Below are positions 41,996-50,368 of a stretch of 64,000 bases of DNA, in pieces (position 1 is the stretch's first letter; each line of letters begins with the position of its first letter). Made by a program: the position numbers and the translations under genes. The notes beneath the pieces are model-generated. The model was not told the DNA's origin. It saw only the letters and a list, made by a program, of their open reading frames with translations, and did no database searches. This stretch comes from Mycobacterium sp. (GTDB taxonomy: Bacteria > Actinomycetota > Actinomycetes > Mycobacteriales > Mycobacteriaceae). The DNA lies in contig JAOPWC010000135.1 in the NCBI GenBank assembly GCA_025965895.1, forward strand, positions 37,950 to 101,949, in the 5' to 3' direction.

Positions 41996-44152
41996 TTACG
42001 GTAGCCTGTGTTTTTGCGACAGCAACCGAACGCGGTCAAGGCTGCGACGGCTGCGCACGGATCCCGGCGGTCCGGCAGCAAACCGCAGCACCAGCACGAG
42101 GGATTCTCCGGGCCGCGGACGGGTCAGCTGCCGGAATTCCTTGTGCATCTGCTCCAACTCGTCGGCGAAGGTCGTCGACAACTCCTCGAAATCGTCGGGG
42201 TCGCGCGCATAGAGGAAGACCGGCGAGACCGGCTGGACCGCCAGCCCGTGCTGTTGGGCGGTGACCCAGACCGCTTCGACAGCCGATCCGCCGCGCGCGT
42301 AGTCGGTCAAAGTGTGCCCCGGCACGGTCACCACGCCCAGCGCGGAACTGGCCAGCACCCGGTCCTGGGTGTCGTCGCCGAGCGCGCTCCCCGCGCTCCA
42401 CTGCGCGAGGTGGGCCATCACCTCGGGGCGGCGCAAGATGTCGAGCACAGCGAGGTCGCCGTCGTCCAGTTCGAGGCTGCGCACATCGATACCGGTGTCC
42501 GGAGCGGGGTCTCCGGTCCAGCGCAACTCCGAGATCATCTCAGCGTGCAGGCGCGGCGTCAGGTACCGGGTGCGGTCGGCTGCGGCGAGAATGGTTGCCG
42601 CCCTGGCGATGTCATCTCGCGCGATGAGCAGGTGCAGCCGCCCTCCCTCGCGTTCGGCGGCGGCGTCGAGCCGTCCGAGCGTCTCGGCGGCGAGTGGGCT
42701 CCGGTCCCCGTAGCGGCGGTTGGTTTCGCGCGAAAGCATCGGTTCATACAGGGCCGCGAGTTCGGGTTCTTTGTCGTCGCCCAGGTGCAGGGTGGCCTGC
42801 AGCGGCGAGCCCTCCGTGTTTTCCGTGAGGGTGATCGGTCCAAACACCGAGTGCGCGGCGGCGGCGCATTTGGCATTGAAAACAGCCGCGCCCAGCGCGA
42901 CGGCGCTGGCACGAAACCCGACGTCCATGGTCGAGGTGTGTTCGGGGGCAAGGCTGATGGTGATGACTTCAGGCCCTGCCTCGATGTACCAGGGCTGCAC
43001 ATTGCCGCCGGACGGTGCGCGGATCGCTGCCGCGGCGATAACGCCCGGAATCCCGGGCAGTCCAAGCTCGCCGACGTCCGTCGGTGGTGGGGGACGATCC
43101 CGATCCCTCGCCATCTCCGGCTCGTCGAGCTGATCCAGTGCCCAGCCGACGTCGATGCGGACCCGGCCCGAGCGCAGATCCTCGCCGAGCCCGATTCTGC
43201 GCACCGCCTCGGCCAGCGCAGCGGCCCCCAGGGCGACGTCACCCGCCAGCTGCGGCCAGGTCGACAGCGACCGGTCGATTTCCACCAGCGACGCCGCGGT
43301 GCGCGGGGACAACCGTTCCGCTTCGAGGTGGCGGAGGACGTGTGGAACCTTCTCCCGGCTGCTCATGCCGGGGAGTAATCCGATGTCCAGCTCGCCGAGC
43401 AGCCCGTGCAGGATCGGCCGGCGCGGCTCGCGGTCGAAACGCTCCACGTCGACCATTCCGCGATCGCTGGTGGCCATCAGCACCGGAATCCGGCGGTCGC
43501 GGGCGCCCTCACGCAGGACGGCTTTCATCTCCAGTGAGTCGCACTCCTCGACAACGATGTCCAGCCCGTCCAGGAACAACTCGACCGTGTCGAACGTGAG
43601 CCCGTCGTCAAGAACCCGAACCGGCAGGTACGGGTCAAGCTCGGCGATCCTGCGGGCTGCGACCTGCGCCTTGTTGAGCCCGAGGTCGAACACGGTGGCG
43701 GGCACCCTGTTGAGATTGGACAGCTCGAGGCGATCGAAGTCGGCGAGGCGAAGCTCTCCGCACAGGCCCTGCGCCGCCAGGGTGTGAGCGATGACGTGAC
43801 CGATGCTCAGGCCGGCGACCCCGATGCGAAGCCCGCGGAGCCGTGTCTGCTCCGCCGCGGTGATGACGTTCCTGTTGCGGTCCAGTCGGACCGCGGGAAA
43901 TCCCCGTGGACCCAGCATCGCGACGACCGTTCGCCGCCACGGATAGTAAGCCCACCGAACGGGTTCGGCCATCAGCTCCGGATCGGGCGACGGCCGAAGG
44001 CGGCGCAGATCCTCGAGCTGTCGTTCGCTGTGGTCGATGAACTCGATGCCCGGGTCCGCCCGCAGGCGCTGCAGCAACACTCGGTCCGCGGGCTCGTGCG
44101 AGTCGAGAACAGTTGCGTTGCAGGCATATTCAGCCTCCATCTCCATTCTCAT
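41996..44152 (-). CDS. moeY: E1-like (ThiF) adenylation domain fused to a nitroreductase domain (Rv1355c type, 'moeY')
   Basis: A 718-residue protein; its ATG overlaps the P450 stop as ATGA. Residues ~90-330 are an E1/ThiF fold with GVAGLSIG (111-118), DFDRLELSNLNR (138-149, the canonical D-x-D...N-x-N-R set), Lys161 and Asp205 in ECDSLEMK, so ATP binding and adenylation are plausible. No CxxC zinc site is seen. Residues ~365-700 resemble an FMN nitroreductase (IRAPSGGNVQPW; SRETNRRYGDRSPL; YARGGSAVEAVWVTAQQHGLAVQPVSP, given in part). The molybdopterin name is historical. Fused E1 plus flavin oxidoreductase suggests activation and oxidation of a carboxylate or peptide. Confidence 0.85.
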   Translation of the reverse strand: MRMEMEAEYACNATVLDSHEPADRVLLQRLRADPGIEFIDHSERQLEDLRRLRPSPDPELMAEPVRWAYYPWRRTVVAMLGPRGFPAVRLDRNRNVITAAEQTRLRGLRIGVAGLSIGHVIAHTLAAQGLCGELRLADFDRLELSNLNRVPATVFDLGLNKAQVAARRIAELDPYLPVRVLDDGLTFDTVELFLDGLDIVVEECDSLEMKAVLREGARDRRIPVLMATSDRGMVDVERFDREPRRPILHGLLGELDIGLLPGMSSREKVPHVLRHLEAERLSPRTAASLVEIDRSLSTWPQLAGDVALGAAALAEAVRRIGLGEDLRSGRVRIDVGWALDQLDEPEMARDRDRPPPPTDVGELGLPGIPGVIAAAAIRAPSGGNVQPWYIEAGPEVITISLAPEHTSTMDVGFRASAVALGAAVFNAKCAAAAHSVFGPITLTENTEGSPLQATLHLGDDKEPELAALYEPMLSRETNRRYGDRSPLAAETLGRLDAAAEREGGRLHLLIARDDIARAATILAAADRTRYLTPRLHAEMISELRWTGDPAPDTGIDVRSLELDDGDLAVLDILRRPEVMAHLAQWSAGSALGDDTQDRVLASSALGVVTVPGHTLTDYARGGSAVEAVWVTAQQHGLAVQPVSPVFLYARDPDDFEELSTTFADELEQMHKEFRQLTRPRPGESLVLVLRFAAGPPGSVRSRRSLDRVRLLSQKHRLP

Positions 44153-45531
44153 CCTCGCGCTTGCGGGCGACGCCGGTTGATGCGGGCCCAGATCGGGCCG
44201 TCGGCGACCATCGTGAATGGCACCGCCACTGGGAAATCATGGCCCAGGGCATGCACCTCGACTCGACGGATGAACGTGGCCAGGCCGAGCGTGGCCTCCA
44301 GCATCGCGAAATGGTCGCCGATGCATGACCGTGGACCTGCACCGAACGGGACGTACTGCCAACGGTCGCGGCGCTTCATGTTCTCGGGACTGAACCGGTC
44401 GGGGTCGAACGTCAACGGCCTTTCCCACAACGCCGGATCCCGCTGCACCGCGAGGCGCCCGAAGACGAGCATCGTCCCGGCTTGCACCCGGTAGCCGGCG
44501 ATCTCGACATCGCGCGTCGCCATCCGTGACCCGGTGGGACCGGGAGGACACAGCCTCAGCGCCTCCCGCAGCACCTGCACCGTATACGGCAGATACGCAA
44601 CATCACCGGGGGTAAGTTCCCGCTCGGGGAGCCCGGCCACCTCGGCGGCGACACGGTCCTGAATTGCCAGGTGATGTCCCAGCTGCCACATGGCGTACGT
44701 CAATGTCGTCGCGGTGGTGTCGTGGCCGGCGAACAGAAAGACGATCAGCTCCTCGGCGATCTCCTTGTCGGACAGCGGTTTCCCGGTGGCCGGATCAGTG
44801 GCGGCGATCAGCGCCTGCACCAGAGGAGCGTCTTTGGTGGGGTCGGCGCGGCAGGCCTGCAGAATCTCGCTGCTGAGCCGGTGAAGTGTCGCACTCGCGG
44901 CACGGGCGTGCCGACGCGCGGGTGTGGGCAACCAGGCGGGAGCCCGCACCGGCCGCAGAGCCCGATCCGCGACATACGTCAGCGCGATACGCAGCGGCTC
45001 TGCGACAGCGTCGACGTGGTCGGTCAGGTCGAGTCCGAGCACCGATCGACCGAGCGCACGTAGCGTCAGGGTGCGGCACTCGGTGTCCAGGTCAAGCGTC
45101 GCGCCGTCTTGCCAGGCAGACGACACCGATTCGGCGGCCTCTGCCATGTGCCCACCGAACTGCTGGACCTGCTGCTTGGTGAACACCGGCTGCACCGTGC
45201 GGCGGCGTGCCAACCACGGCTCGCGCGGCAGGTTGAACAAGTTTCCGCCGATCATGCGGCGGAACTCGGAAAACACACGCGTGGTTTTGTCGACCGAGCC
45301 GTCTTTGTTACTGAGAATGTCGCGGATGCCCTCAGGCGACGTCGCGACCACAATAGGCGGCATCATCCATCTCGGCCCCACACTGAAACGGGACACCGGT
45401 CCGCCGGCGTCGCGCAGTTCGTCCATCCCGGTGTGAAACGACCTCAGTGCGCGGACGCGCTGCAGATAGGGCAGGGGGTTCCTGGGCGCCAACGGCAGCG
45501 ACGCAACATGCGTCCCAGACGTCTCGACCAC
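44149..45531 (-). CDS. Cytochrome P450 (first gene of the c-di-GMP operon)
   Basis: A 460-residue P450. GTG 45531 is chosen because GAGAAGG lies 5 bases upstream; longer frames exist. I-helix FLFAGHDTTATTLTYA with the acid-Thr pair, ExxR in VLREALRLCPPG, RFSPENMKRR and heme loop YVPFGAGPRSCIGDHFA with Cys are all intact. The layout (PRNPLPYLQRVRALRSF start, long B-C region) resembles mycobacterial CYP132/138-like fatty-acyl or terpenoid oxidases, but I cannot assign a family. Translational overlap with the E1/nitroreductase gene argues for a joint pathway. A -10-like TAGTGT lies near 45585-45590. Confidence 0.9.
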   Translation of the reverse strand: MVETSGTHVASLPLAPRNPLPYLQRVRALRSFHTGMDELRDAGGPVSRFSVGPRWMMPPIVVATSPEGIRDILSNKDGSVDKTTRVFSEFRRMIGGNLFNLPREPWLARRRTVQPVFTKQQVQQFGGHMAEAAESVSSAWQDGATLDLDTECRTLTLRALGRSVLGLDLTDHVDAVAEPLRIALTYVADRALRPVRAPAWLPTPARRHARAASATLHRLSSEILQACRADPTKDAPLVQALIAATDPATGKPLSDKEIAEELIVFLFAGHDTTATTLTYAMWQLGHHLAIQDRVAAEVAGLPERELTPGDVAYLPYTVQVLREALRLCPPGPTGSRMATRDVEIAGYRVQAGTMLVFGRLAVQRDPALWERPLTFDPDRFSPENMKRRDRWQYVPFGAGPRSCIGDHFAMLEATLGLATFIRRVEVHALGHDFPVAVPFTMVADGPIWARINRRRPQARG

Positions 45532-45678
45532 ACTCACCTTCTCACGCCCTTTGTGTCCTGCTCCTTCCCCCGGCAAACACTATGCCAGTCGCCGCTGAGG
45601 CCCGAACGTGAGCTGGGGCAGCGGCTCGCCGAGACCGCTACACGGGCGTCACGCTCAGCGGTTTGCACCGAGGCGGCG

Positions 45679-48252
45679 TCAGGCCGCCAACGGGATGTAC
45701 GTGGTCGTGCGCTGACGGGCCGGCCGGCCGATGCCCGCGGCGATCTCGATCAGTTCGGCCACGGTCTTGGCCGAGCCGTATTCCGAGCCCGCCATCCGCG
45801 AGATGGTTTCCTCCATCAACGTGCCGCCGAGGTCGTTGGCACCGCCGTTGAGCATGACCCGCGTCCGCTCGACGCCGAGCTTCACCCAGCTGGTCTGGAT
45901 GTGGGAGATCCTGCCGTGCAGCATGATCCGGGCCAGTGCGTGCACAGCGCGGTTGTCGCGGTGAGTCGGCCCGGGCCGCGCGGCACCGGCCAGATACAGC
46001 GGTGAGCTCTGATGAACGAACGGCAACGGCACGAACTCGGTGAAGCCGCCCGTCTGGTCCTGGATCTGCCGCAGAATCCGCAGGTGTCCGATCCAGTGCT
46101 TGGGCTGATCGACATGGCCGTACATCATCGTCGAACTTGACCGCAGGCCAACCTGATGCGCGGTGCTGACGACCTCGATCCAGGCCGACGTCGGGAGCTT
46201 GCCCTTGGTCAGCACCCACCGGACTTCGTCGTCGAGGATCTCGGCGGCCGTACCGGGGATGGTGTCCAGCCCGGCCTCCCGCAGCCCGATCAACCAATCC
46301 CGAATGCTTTCACCGCTTTTCGCCGCTCCATTGACGATTTCCATCGGAGAGAACGCGTGCACGTGCATGGACGGCACCCGACTTTTGACCGCCCGCACCA
46401 GGTCGGCGTAACCGGTGACCGGCAGCTCGGGGTCGATGCCGCCCTGCATGCAGACCTCGGTGGCGCCCTCGACGTAGGCCTCCCAGGCGCGGTCGGCGAC
46501 CTCCTCGTAGGACAGTGTGTACGCGTCGGCGTCGCCTTTGCGTTGCGCAAAAGCACAGAATCGGCAGCCGGTGTAGCAGATGTTGGTGAAGTTGATGTTG
46601 CGGTTGATGACGAATGTCACGTCGTCACCGACGGTGTCGCGGCGTATCGAATTGGCCAGCGCAGTAACGGCATCCAGTGCCGGACCATCGGCGGTCGCCA
46701 ACGCGAGGTACTCGGCGTCGGTGCACCCGGCCGGGTCACGCTCGGCCGAACGCAGGGCAGCCAGCACGTCGGCGTCGACGCGTTCGGGCGCGTGGTCGGC
46801 CAGCTCCTGCACTTTTTCGCGCACCGATTCCCAGTCACCGAACGCACTGCCGAGATCGCTGCGGGTCGCGGCCAGTCTGCCTTCGGTGTCGATCGCGGAA
46901 TTCAGGTCAACCCGGCCTGACGATTCCCATGCCTCGTCGGGTTCCTGCCAGGGGCGCCCGACGGGATTGACGTCTCGGGCCAGCCCGCTCACCGGGTCGG
47001 CCAGCGCCCCGACGTGGCCGCGCACGCGAGGGTCGATCCAGGCCGCACCAGCCAGGACATAGGGCGGTTGCGCGGTCAGTCGCTGCACCAGGTCGTAGCC
47101 CGCGTCGGAAGTGACGGCTGCCAGTTCGTCGAGTGCAGGCCACGGCCGTTCGGGGTTGACGTGGTCGGGTGTGAGCGGCGACACGCCACCCCAGTCGTCC
47201 ACACCGGCGCCGACGAGGGCCAGGCACTCTTCCCGCGACACAAGGTTCGGGGGCGCCTGGATGCGCATCTTCGGCCCGAGAACAAGCCTGGCGACCGCGA
47301 TCGTCGCGACGAAATCGTCGACGTCGGCGTCGGGGGCGGCCTGCATCGCGGTGTGGTCCTTGGCCCGGAAATTCTGCACGATCACTTCCTGAACGTGCCC
47401 GAATTCCTTGTGCACCTTGCGGATTGCGTGAAGCGTCTCGGCGCGCTCGGTCAGCGTCTCGCCGATGCCGACGAGCAGTCCGGTCGTGAACGGGATCGAC
47501 AGACGCCCGGCGTCGGTGAGTGCGCGCAGCCGCACGGCCGGATCCTTGTCGGGGCTGCCGTAGTGGGCCATGCCCTTGGTCTCGAACAACCGCCGCGAGG
47601 TGGTTTCCAGCATCATCCCCATGGACGGCGCGACGGGCTTGAGCCGCGACATCTCCGACCAACTCATCACGCCGGGATTGAGGTGCGGGAGCAGCCCGGT
47701 CTCCTCGAGCACGCGGATGGCCATCGCCCGCACGTAGTCGAGGGTGGAGTTGTAGCCGCGTTCGTCGAGCCACTGCCGCGCCTCGGGCCAGCGGGCTTCG
47801 GGCCGGTCGCCGAGCGTGAACAGGGCTTCCTTGCACCCGAGTTCCGCGCCGCGGCGGGCAACGTCGACGATCTCGTCGGGCTCCATGTACATACCGAGAC
47901 CCCGGGCGCGAAGCCTGCCGGGGACCGCGACGAACGTGCAGTAATGGCACTGGTCGCGGCAAAGATGGGTGACCGGGATGAAGACTTTGCGTGAGTAGCT
48001 GATCGGCAGTCGACCCGTCGCGCCGCGGCGGCCCGACGATTCGAGCCCCGCGTCGCGGATGCGTGCGGCGCTGGCGCACAGATCGCCGAGATCGTCGCCC
48101 CGCGCGGTCAGCGCGACAGCGGCTTCGTCGACGTTCAGAGCGACCCCGTCGCGGGCGCGCCGCAGCACTCGCCGCAGCGCTGAGGCGGTTGGCTTCGGAG
48201 CGACCACGGGCGGGGGCAGGACGGTCAGATCGTCACCGGGGGTCAAGCGCAC
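45679..48252 (-). CDS. fbiC: 7,8-didemethyl-8-hydroxy-5-deazariboflavin synthase FbiC (CofG-CofH fusion)
   Basis: An 857-residue double radical-SAM enzyme. GTG 48252 gives the length of M. tuberculosis FbiC (~856) and has GGAGTGGGG upstream; an in-frame TTG at 48273 is less likely. The CofG half has cluster motif Cys98-x3-Cys102-x2-Cys105 (LCRDQCHYC); the CofH half has Cys559, Cys563 and Cys566 (ICYTGCRFC). It builds the deazaflavin chromophore of coenzyme F420 from tyrosine and a flavin precursor. Equivalent to Rv1173. A short ORF (48243-48323) overlaps its start. Confidence 0.95.
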   Translation of the reverse strand: MRLTPGDDLTVLPPPVVAPKPTASALRRVLRRARDGVALNVDEAAVALTARGDDLGDLCASAARIRDAGLESSGRRGATGRLPISYSRKVFIPVTHLCRDQCHYCTFVAVPGRLRARGLGMYMEPDEIVDVARRGAELGCKEALFTLGDRPEARWPEARQWLDERGYNSTLDYVRAMAIRVLEETGLLPHLNPGVMSWSEMSRLKPVAPSMGMMLETTSRRLFETKGMAHYGSPDKDPAVRLRALTDAGRLSIPFTTGLLVGIGETLTERAETLHAIRKVHKEFGHVQEVIVQNFRAKDHTAMQAAPDADVDDFVATIAVARLVLGPKMRIQAPPNLVSREECLALVGAGVDDWGGVSPLTPDHVNPERPWPALDELAAVTSDAGYDLVQRLTAQPPYVLAGAAWIDPRVRGHVGALADPVSGLARDVNPVGRPWQEPDEAWESSGRVDLNSAIDTEGRLAATRSDLGSAFGDWESVREKVQELADHAPERVDADVLAALRSAERDPAGCTDAEYLALATADGPALDAVTALANSIRRDTVGDDVTFVINRNINFTNICYTGCRFCAFAQRKGDADAYTLSYEEVADRAWEAYVEGATEVCMQGGIDPELPVTGYADLVRAVKSRVPSMHVHAFSPMEIVNGAAKSGESIRDWLIGLREAGLDTIPGTAAEILDDEVRWVLTKGKLPTSAWIEVVSTAHQVGLRSSSTMMYGHVDQPKHWIGHLRILRQIQDQTGGFTEFVPLPFVHQSSPLYLAGAARPGPTHRDNRAVHALARIMLHGRISHIQTSWVKLGVERTRVMLNGGANDLGGTLMEETISRMAGSEYGSAKTVAELIEIAAGIGRPARQRTTTYIPLAA

Positions 48253-48388
48253 CTGGGTGTAACCCCACTCCAATCGAGGATCTTCCGGGGCGTCTCACTA
48301 TGTGAAACCTCCGTGCTCGGCATGTCTGCCACATTAGACCCCGGGCGGTCCTCGGTGCGCGTCGCGTCGCGCGTCGCACAACGCTCGG

Positions 48389-49696
48389 TCAGCGGCGCCC
48401 GGTGACCTGCAGCGCGATCCGCCGGTTCGGTATCGCCGCGATTCCCCGGGGCACGGACCGCGGCGGGCGACGACGACGTTCCTGTGGGCTCATCTGGAGG
48501 TCGACGTGGGACAGGATCGTGGCCATGACGACGGCCAACTCGACGTTGGCGAACGTCGACCCGACACAGCGCCGATGACCGTAGCCGTATGGCGAAAACA
48601 CGGCGGGCCCGAACCTGTGGTCGAGGAACCGCGAAGGGGAGAACCGGCCTGGATCGGGCCACACCGCCGGGTCGGCATGCACAGCGGGAAGCGCCACCCC
48701 CACGACGTCACCCCGTGCGCGGCGCCTCTTCCACATCGTCACAGGGCATGTGAGTTGCCGCACCGCGATCGACACCGGGGGATGCATCCGCAATGTCTCG
48801 CTGATCACCGCGTTGAGGTACGGCAGCTTCACGATCTCCTCCCGGGTTGGGCACGTTGCCAAGTCGGCGAGCAAGCGACGGCGCACGTGGTCCTCGCGGT
48901 GTACGTGGTAGAGCGCCCACGTCAACGTTGTCGCGCTGGTTTCGTGGCCCGCAATCAGCAGCGTGCGCAACTGCTGCCGCACCACCTCGTCGCCGCGATC
49001 GTCGCCACGCAGTAGCGCGCTCAGCACGTTGTTACATCCGCCCGGGCCGATCGCCCGCCACCGCGAAATATCTTCCGACAGAAGCGCATCCAACTCGGCA
49101 CGCCGGCGCACGAAGCGCCCCCACGGCCCGAGGCCCGCCGGAGCCCGCCGAAGGGCCGGGACGAACATCAGCGCCGAGATGTACGAGCGCATCATTGACT
49201 TGATCACGCGGACGTAGTGGTCGGAGCGCTGCTGATCCTCGACTCCGAAGACGGCCCGGATGATGATCCGCAATGTGATGGTCTGCGCGATGTCCCGGAC
49301 GTCGATCTCGTCACCGGGGCGCCATTGGGCAATCTCGTCCCGCGCTGCCTGAGCCATTCCTGCGGCATACCCGCGAACCCGTTCGGCGCTCAACGCGGAC
49401 AACAGCCGTGCCCGTTCGCGCCGATGGGCTTCGGCCGAAAGCAGAATGATCGATCCTTCGCCCACCACCGGACCGATCGGGTTGGGCGTCGGCGGCGCTG
49501 TGGCTGTCGAGGAGAGGGTGAGGAATTCGCGGACGGCGTCGGCGCGACCGGCCAAATGCACTTCCGCGAGCCCAGGGATGAACATCGCGAACGGGTTCTC
49601 GCGCCGAGCACGGTAGCGGAAGTACGCGTCGGGGTTTCGCAGCGCCGCGAGCGCATGGAGCAGCGGGAATCGCGGCTCGACCCGTGGTGCAGACAT
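48389..49696 (-). CDS. Cytochrome P450 with a Tyr-for-Phe heme loop
   Basis: A 435-residue P450 from ATG 49696 with GGAGAGG upstream. The I-helix LLIAGHETSATTLTWA, ExxR in VISETLRMHPP and the heme Cys loop are present, but the loop reads SPYGYGHRRCVGSTFA: Tyr replaces the usual first Phe of F-x2-G-x3-C-x-G. The N-terminus (LLHALAALRNPDAYFRYRARR) lacks a membrane anchor, as is usual in bacteria. The family is not assigned. It ends 136 bp upstream of the fbiC start on the same strand, so read-through is possible. FdxC could supply electrons. Confidence 0.88.
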   Translation of the reverse strand: MSAPRVEPRFPLLHALAALRNPDAYFRYRARRENPFAMFIPGLAEVHLAGRADAVREFLTLSSTATAPPTPNPIGPVVGEGSIILLSAEAHRRERARLLSALSAERVRGYAAGMAQAARDEIAQWRPGDEIDVRDIAQTITLRIIIRAVFGVEDQQRSDHYVRVIKSMMRSYISALMFVPALRRAPAGLGPWGRFVRRRAELDALLSEDISRWRAIGPGGCNNVLSALLRGDDRGDEVVRQQLRTLLIAGHETSATTLTWALYHVHREDHVRRRLLADLATCPTREEIVKLPYLNAVISETLRMHPPVSIAVRQLTCPVTMWKRRRARGDVVGVALPAVHADPAVWPDPGRFSPSRFLDHRFGPAVFSPYGYGHRRCVGSTFANVELAVVMATILSHVDLQMSPQERRRRPPRSVPRGIAAIPNRRIALQVTGRR

Positions 49697-49799
49697 TGGT
49701 GCCCTCTCCGCGCGCCCAGGGGGGCGTTGACAAGTTACGCACCTAGGGACGATGCGGAGGGGGACGGAGTTCTGATGCGCGGGCGGTATGTCGCCAACA

Positions 49800-50252
49800 T
49801 CACGCGTTGCGCCGCCGCCACACCACCACCGCAGGCGGCGAAACGCCGACGACGAGCAGCACCAGCGGGCTGATGCCATCGACGCCGGGGCCGCCGAAGA
49901 TGACGTCGCCGCCGGGGCCGCCGATGGCCAGAACCGCGACGGTGATCAGCCACATCCACAACGGAAGCGCCGCTACGCGCGGTGTCGACGCAACGCCCGA
50001 CCCGGCCCAGACCAGGGCGGCATTAGCGAGTCCGCTGAGCAATGCGCTGATCGGAAAGGGTATTGCCCCGAGTCGGCTCTGCAGAAAGACGGCGCCGAGC
50101 AGCGCCGAGATGACGCCGTCAACGGCGAGCAGCGTCAGGACGACAACGCGAAACGCGTGAGTGGTTGCGCGACCCCGGCTTTGGAGGCTTTCGGACCGTC
50201 CGCTCAGGTCGGGATGCTGTCGAGGACGCCGGCCAGCGACCCGATCACCCAC
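49800..50252 (-). CDS. Small four-helix membrane protein (Rv1171-like)
   Basis: A 150-residue frame starting at GTG 50252, the only canonical start before the hydrophobic part. The first ~30 residues are Arg-rich and lie over the 3' half of the 36-codon ORF; the conserved part begins near THAFRVVVLTLLAVDGV. Hydrophobic segments are VVVLTLLAVDGVISALLGAV, ALLSGLANAALVWAG, LWMWLITVAVLAIGG and SPLVLLVVGVSPPAVVV. The Gly-rich loop GGPGGDVIFGGPG is distinctive. It resembles Rv1171, which is next to mshB in M. tuberculosis. Function unknown; the N-terminus may be mis-read or the start non-canonical. Confidence 0.65.
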   Translation of the reverse strand: MGDRVAGRRPRQHPDLSGRSESLQSRGRATTHAFRVVVLTLLAVDGVISALLGAVFLQSRLGAIPFPISALLSGLANAALVWAGSGVASTPRVAALPLWMWLITVAVLAIGGPGGDVIFGGPGVDGISPLVLLVVGVSPPAVVVWRRRNA

Positions 50253-50314
50253 TGGAAGCTGTCGCCTCGGTCTTGCCAGTACTGAAGTGTCGGATCCATG
50301 TCGGTGTTTTCCAT
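50204..50314 (-). CDS. 36-residue small protein between mshB and the Rv1171-like gene
   Basis: ATG 50314 is preceded by GAAGGGGA at a good distance and reads MENTDMDPTLQYWQDRGDSF followed by QWVIGSLAGVLDSIPT and a TGA stop at 50204. The peptide is acidic with an amphipathic C-terminal half and no signal peptide. Its end overlaps the start of the membrane-protein frame by 49 bp. The strong RBS and coding-like composition support translation. I do not recognise a family. Its position 54 bp downstream of mshB suggests co-transcription. Confidence 0.6.
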   Translation of the reverse strand: MENTDMDPTLQYWQDRGDSFQWVIGSLAGVLDSIPT

Positions 50315-50368
50315 GGCAGTCCCCTTCGTCCGGCGCCGGCTTTCCGGAGCTTACGCGTCGGGGGTAGC

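Noticed and set aside
40063..45531. Classical molybdopterin biosynthesis operon suggested by the moeY name
   Set aside because: No other moa/moe gene is nearby and the E1 domain lacks the zinc CxxC expected of MoeB; context is P450 and c-di-GMP.
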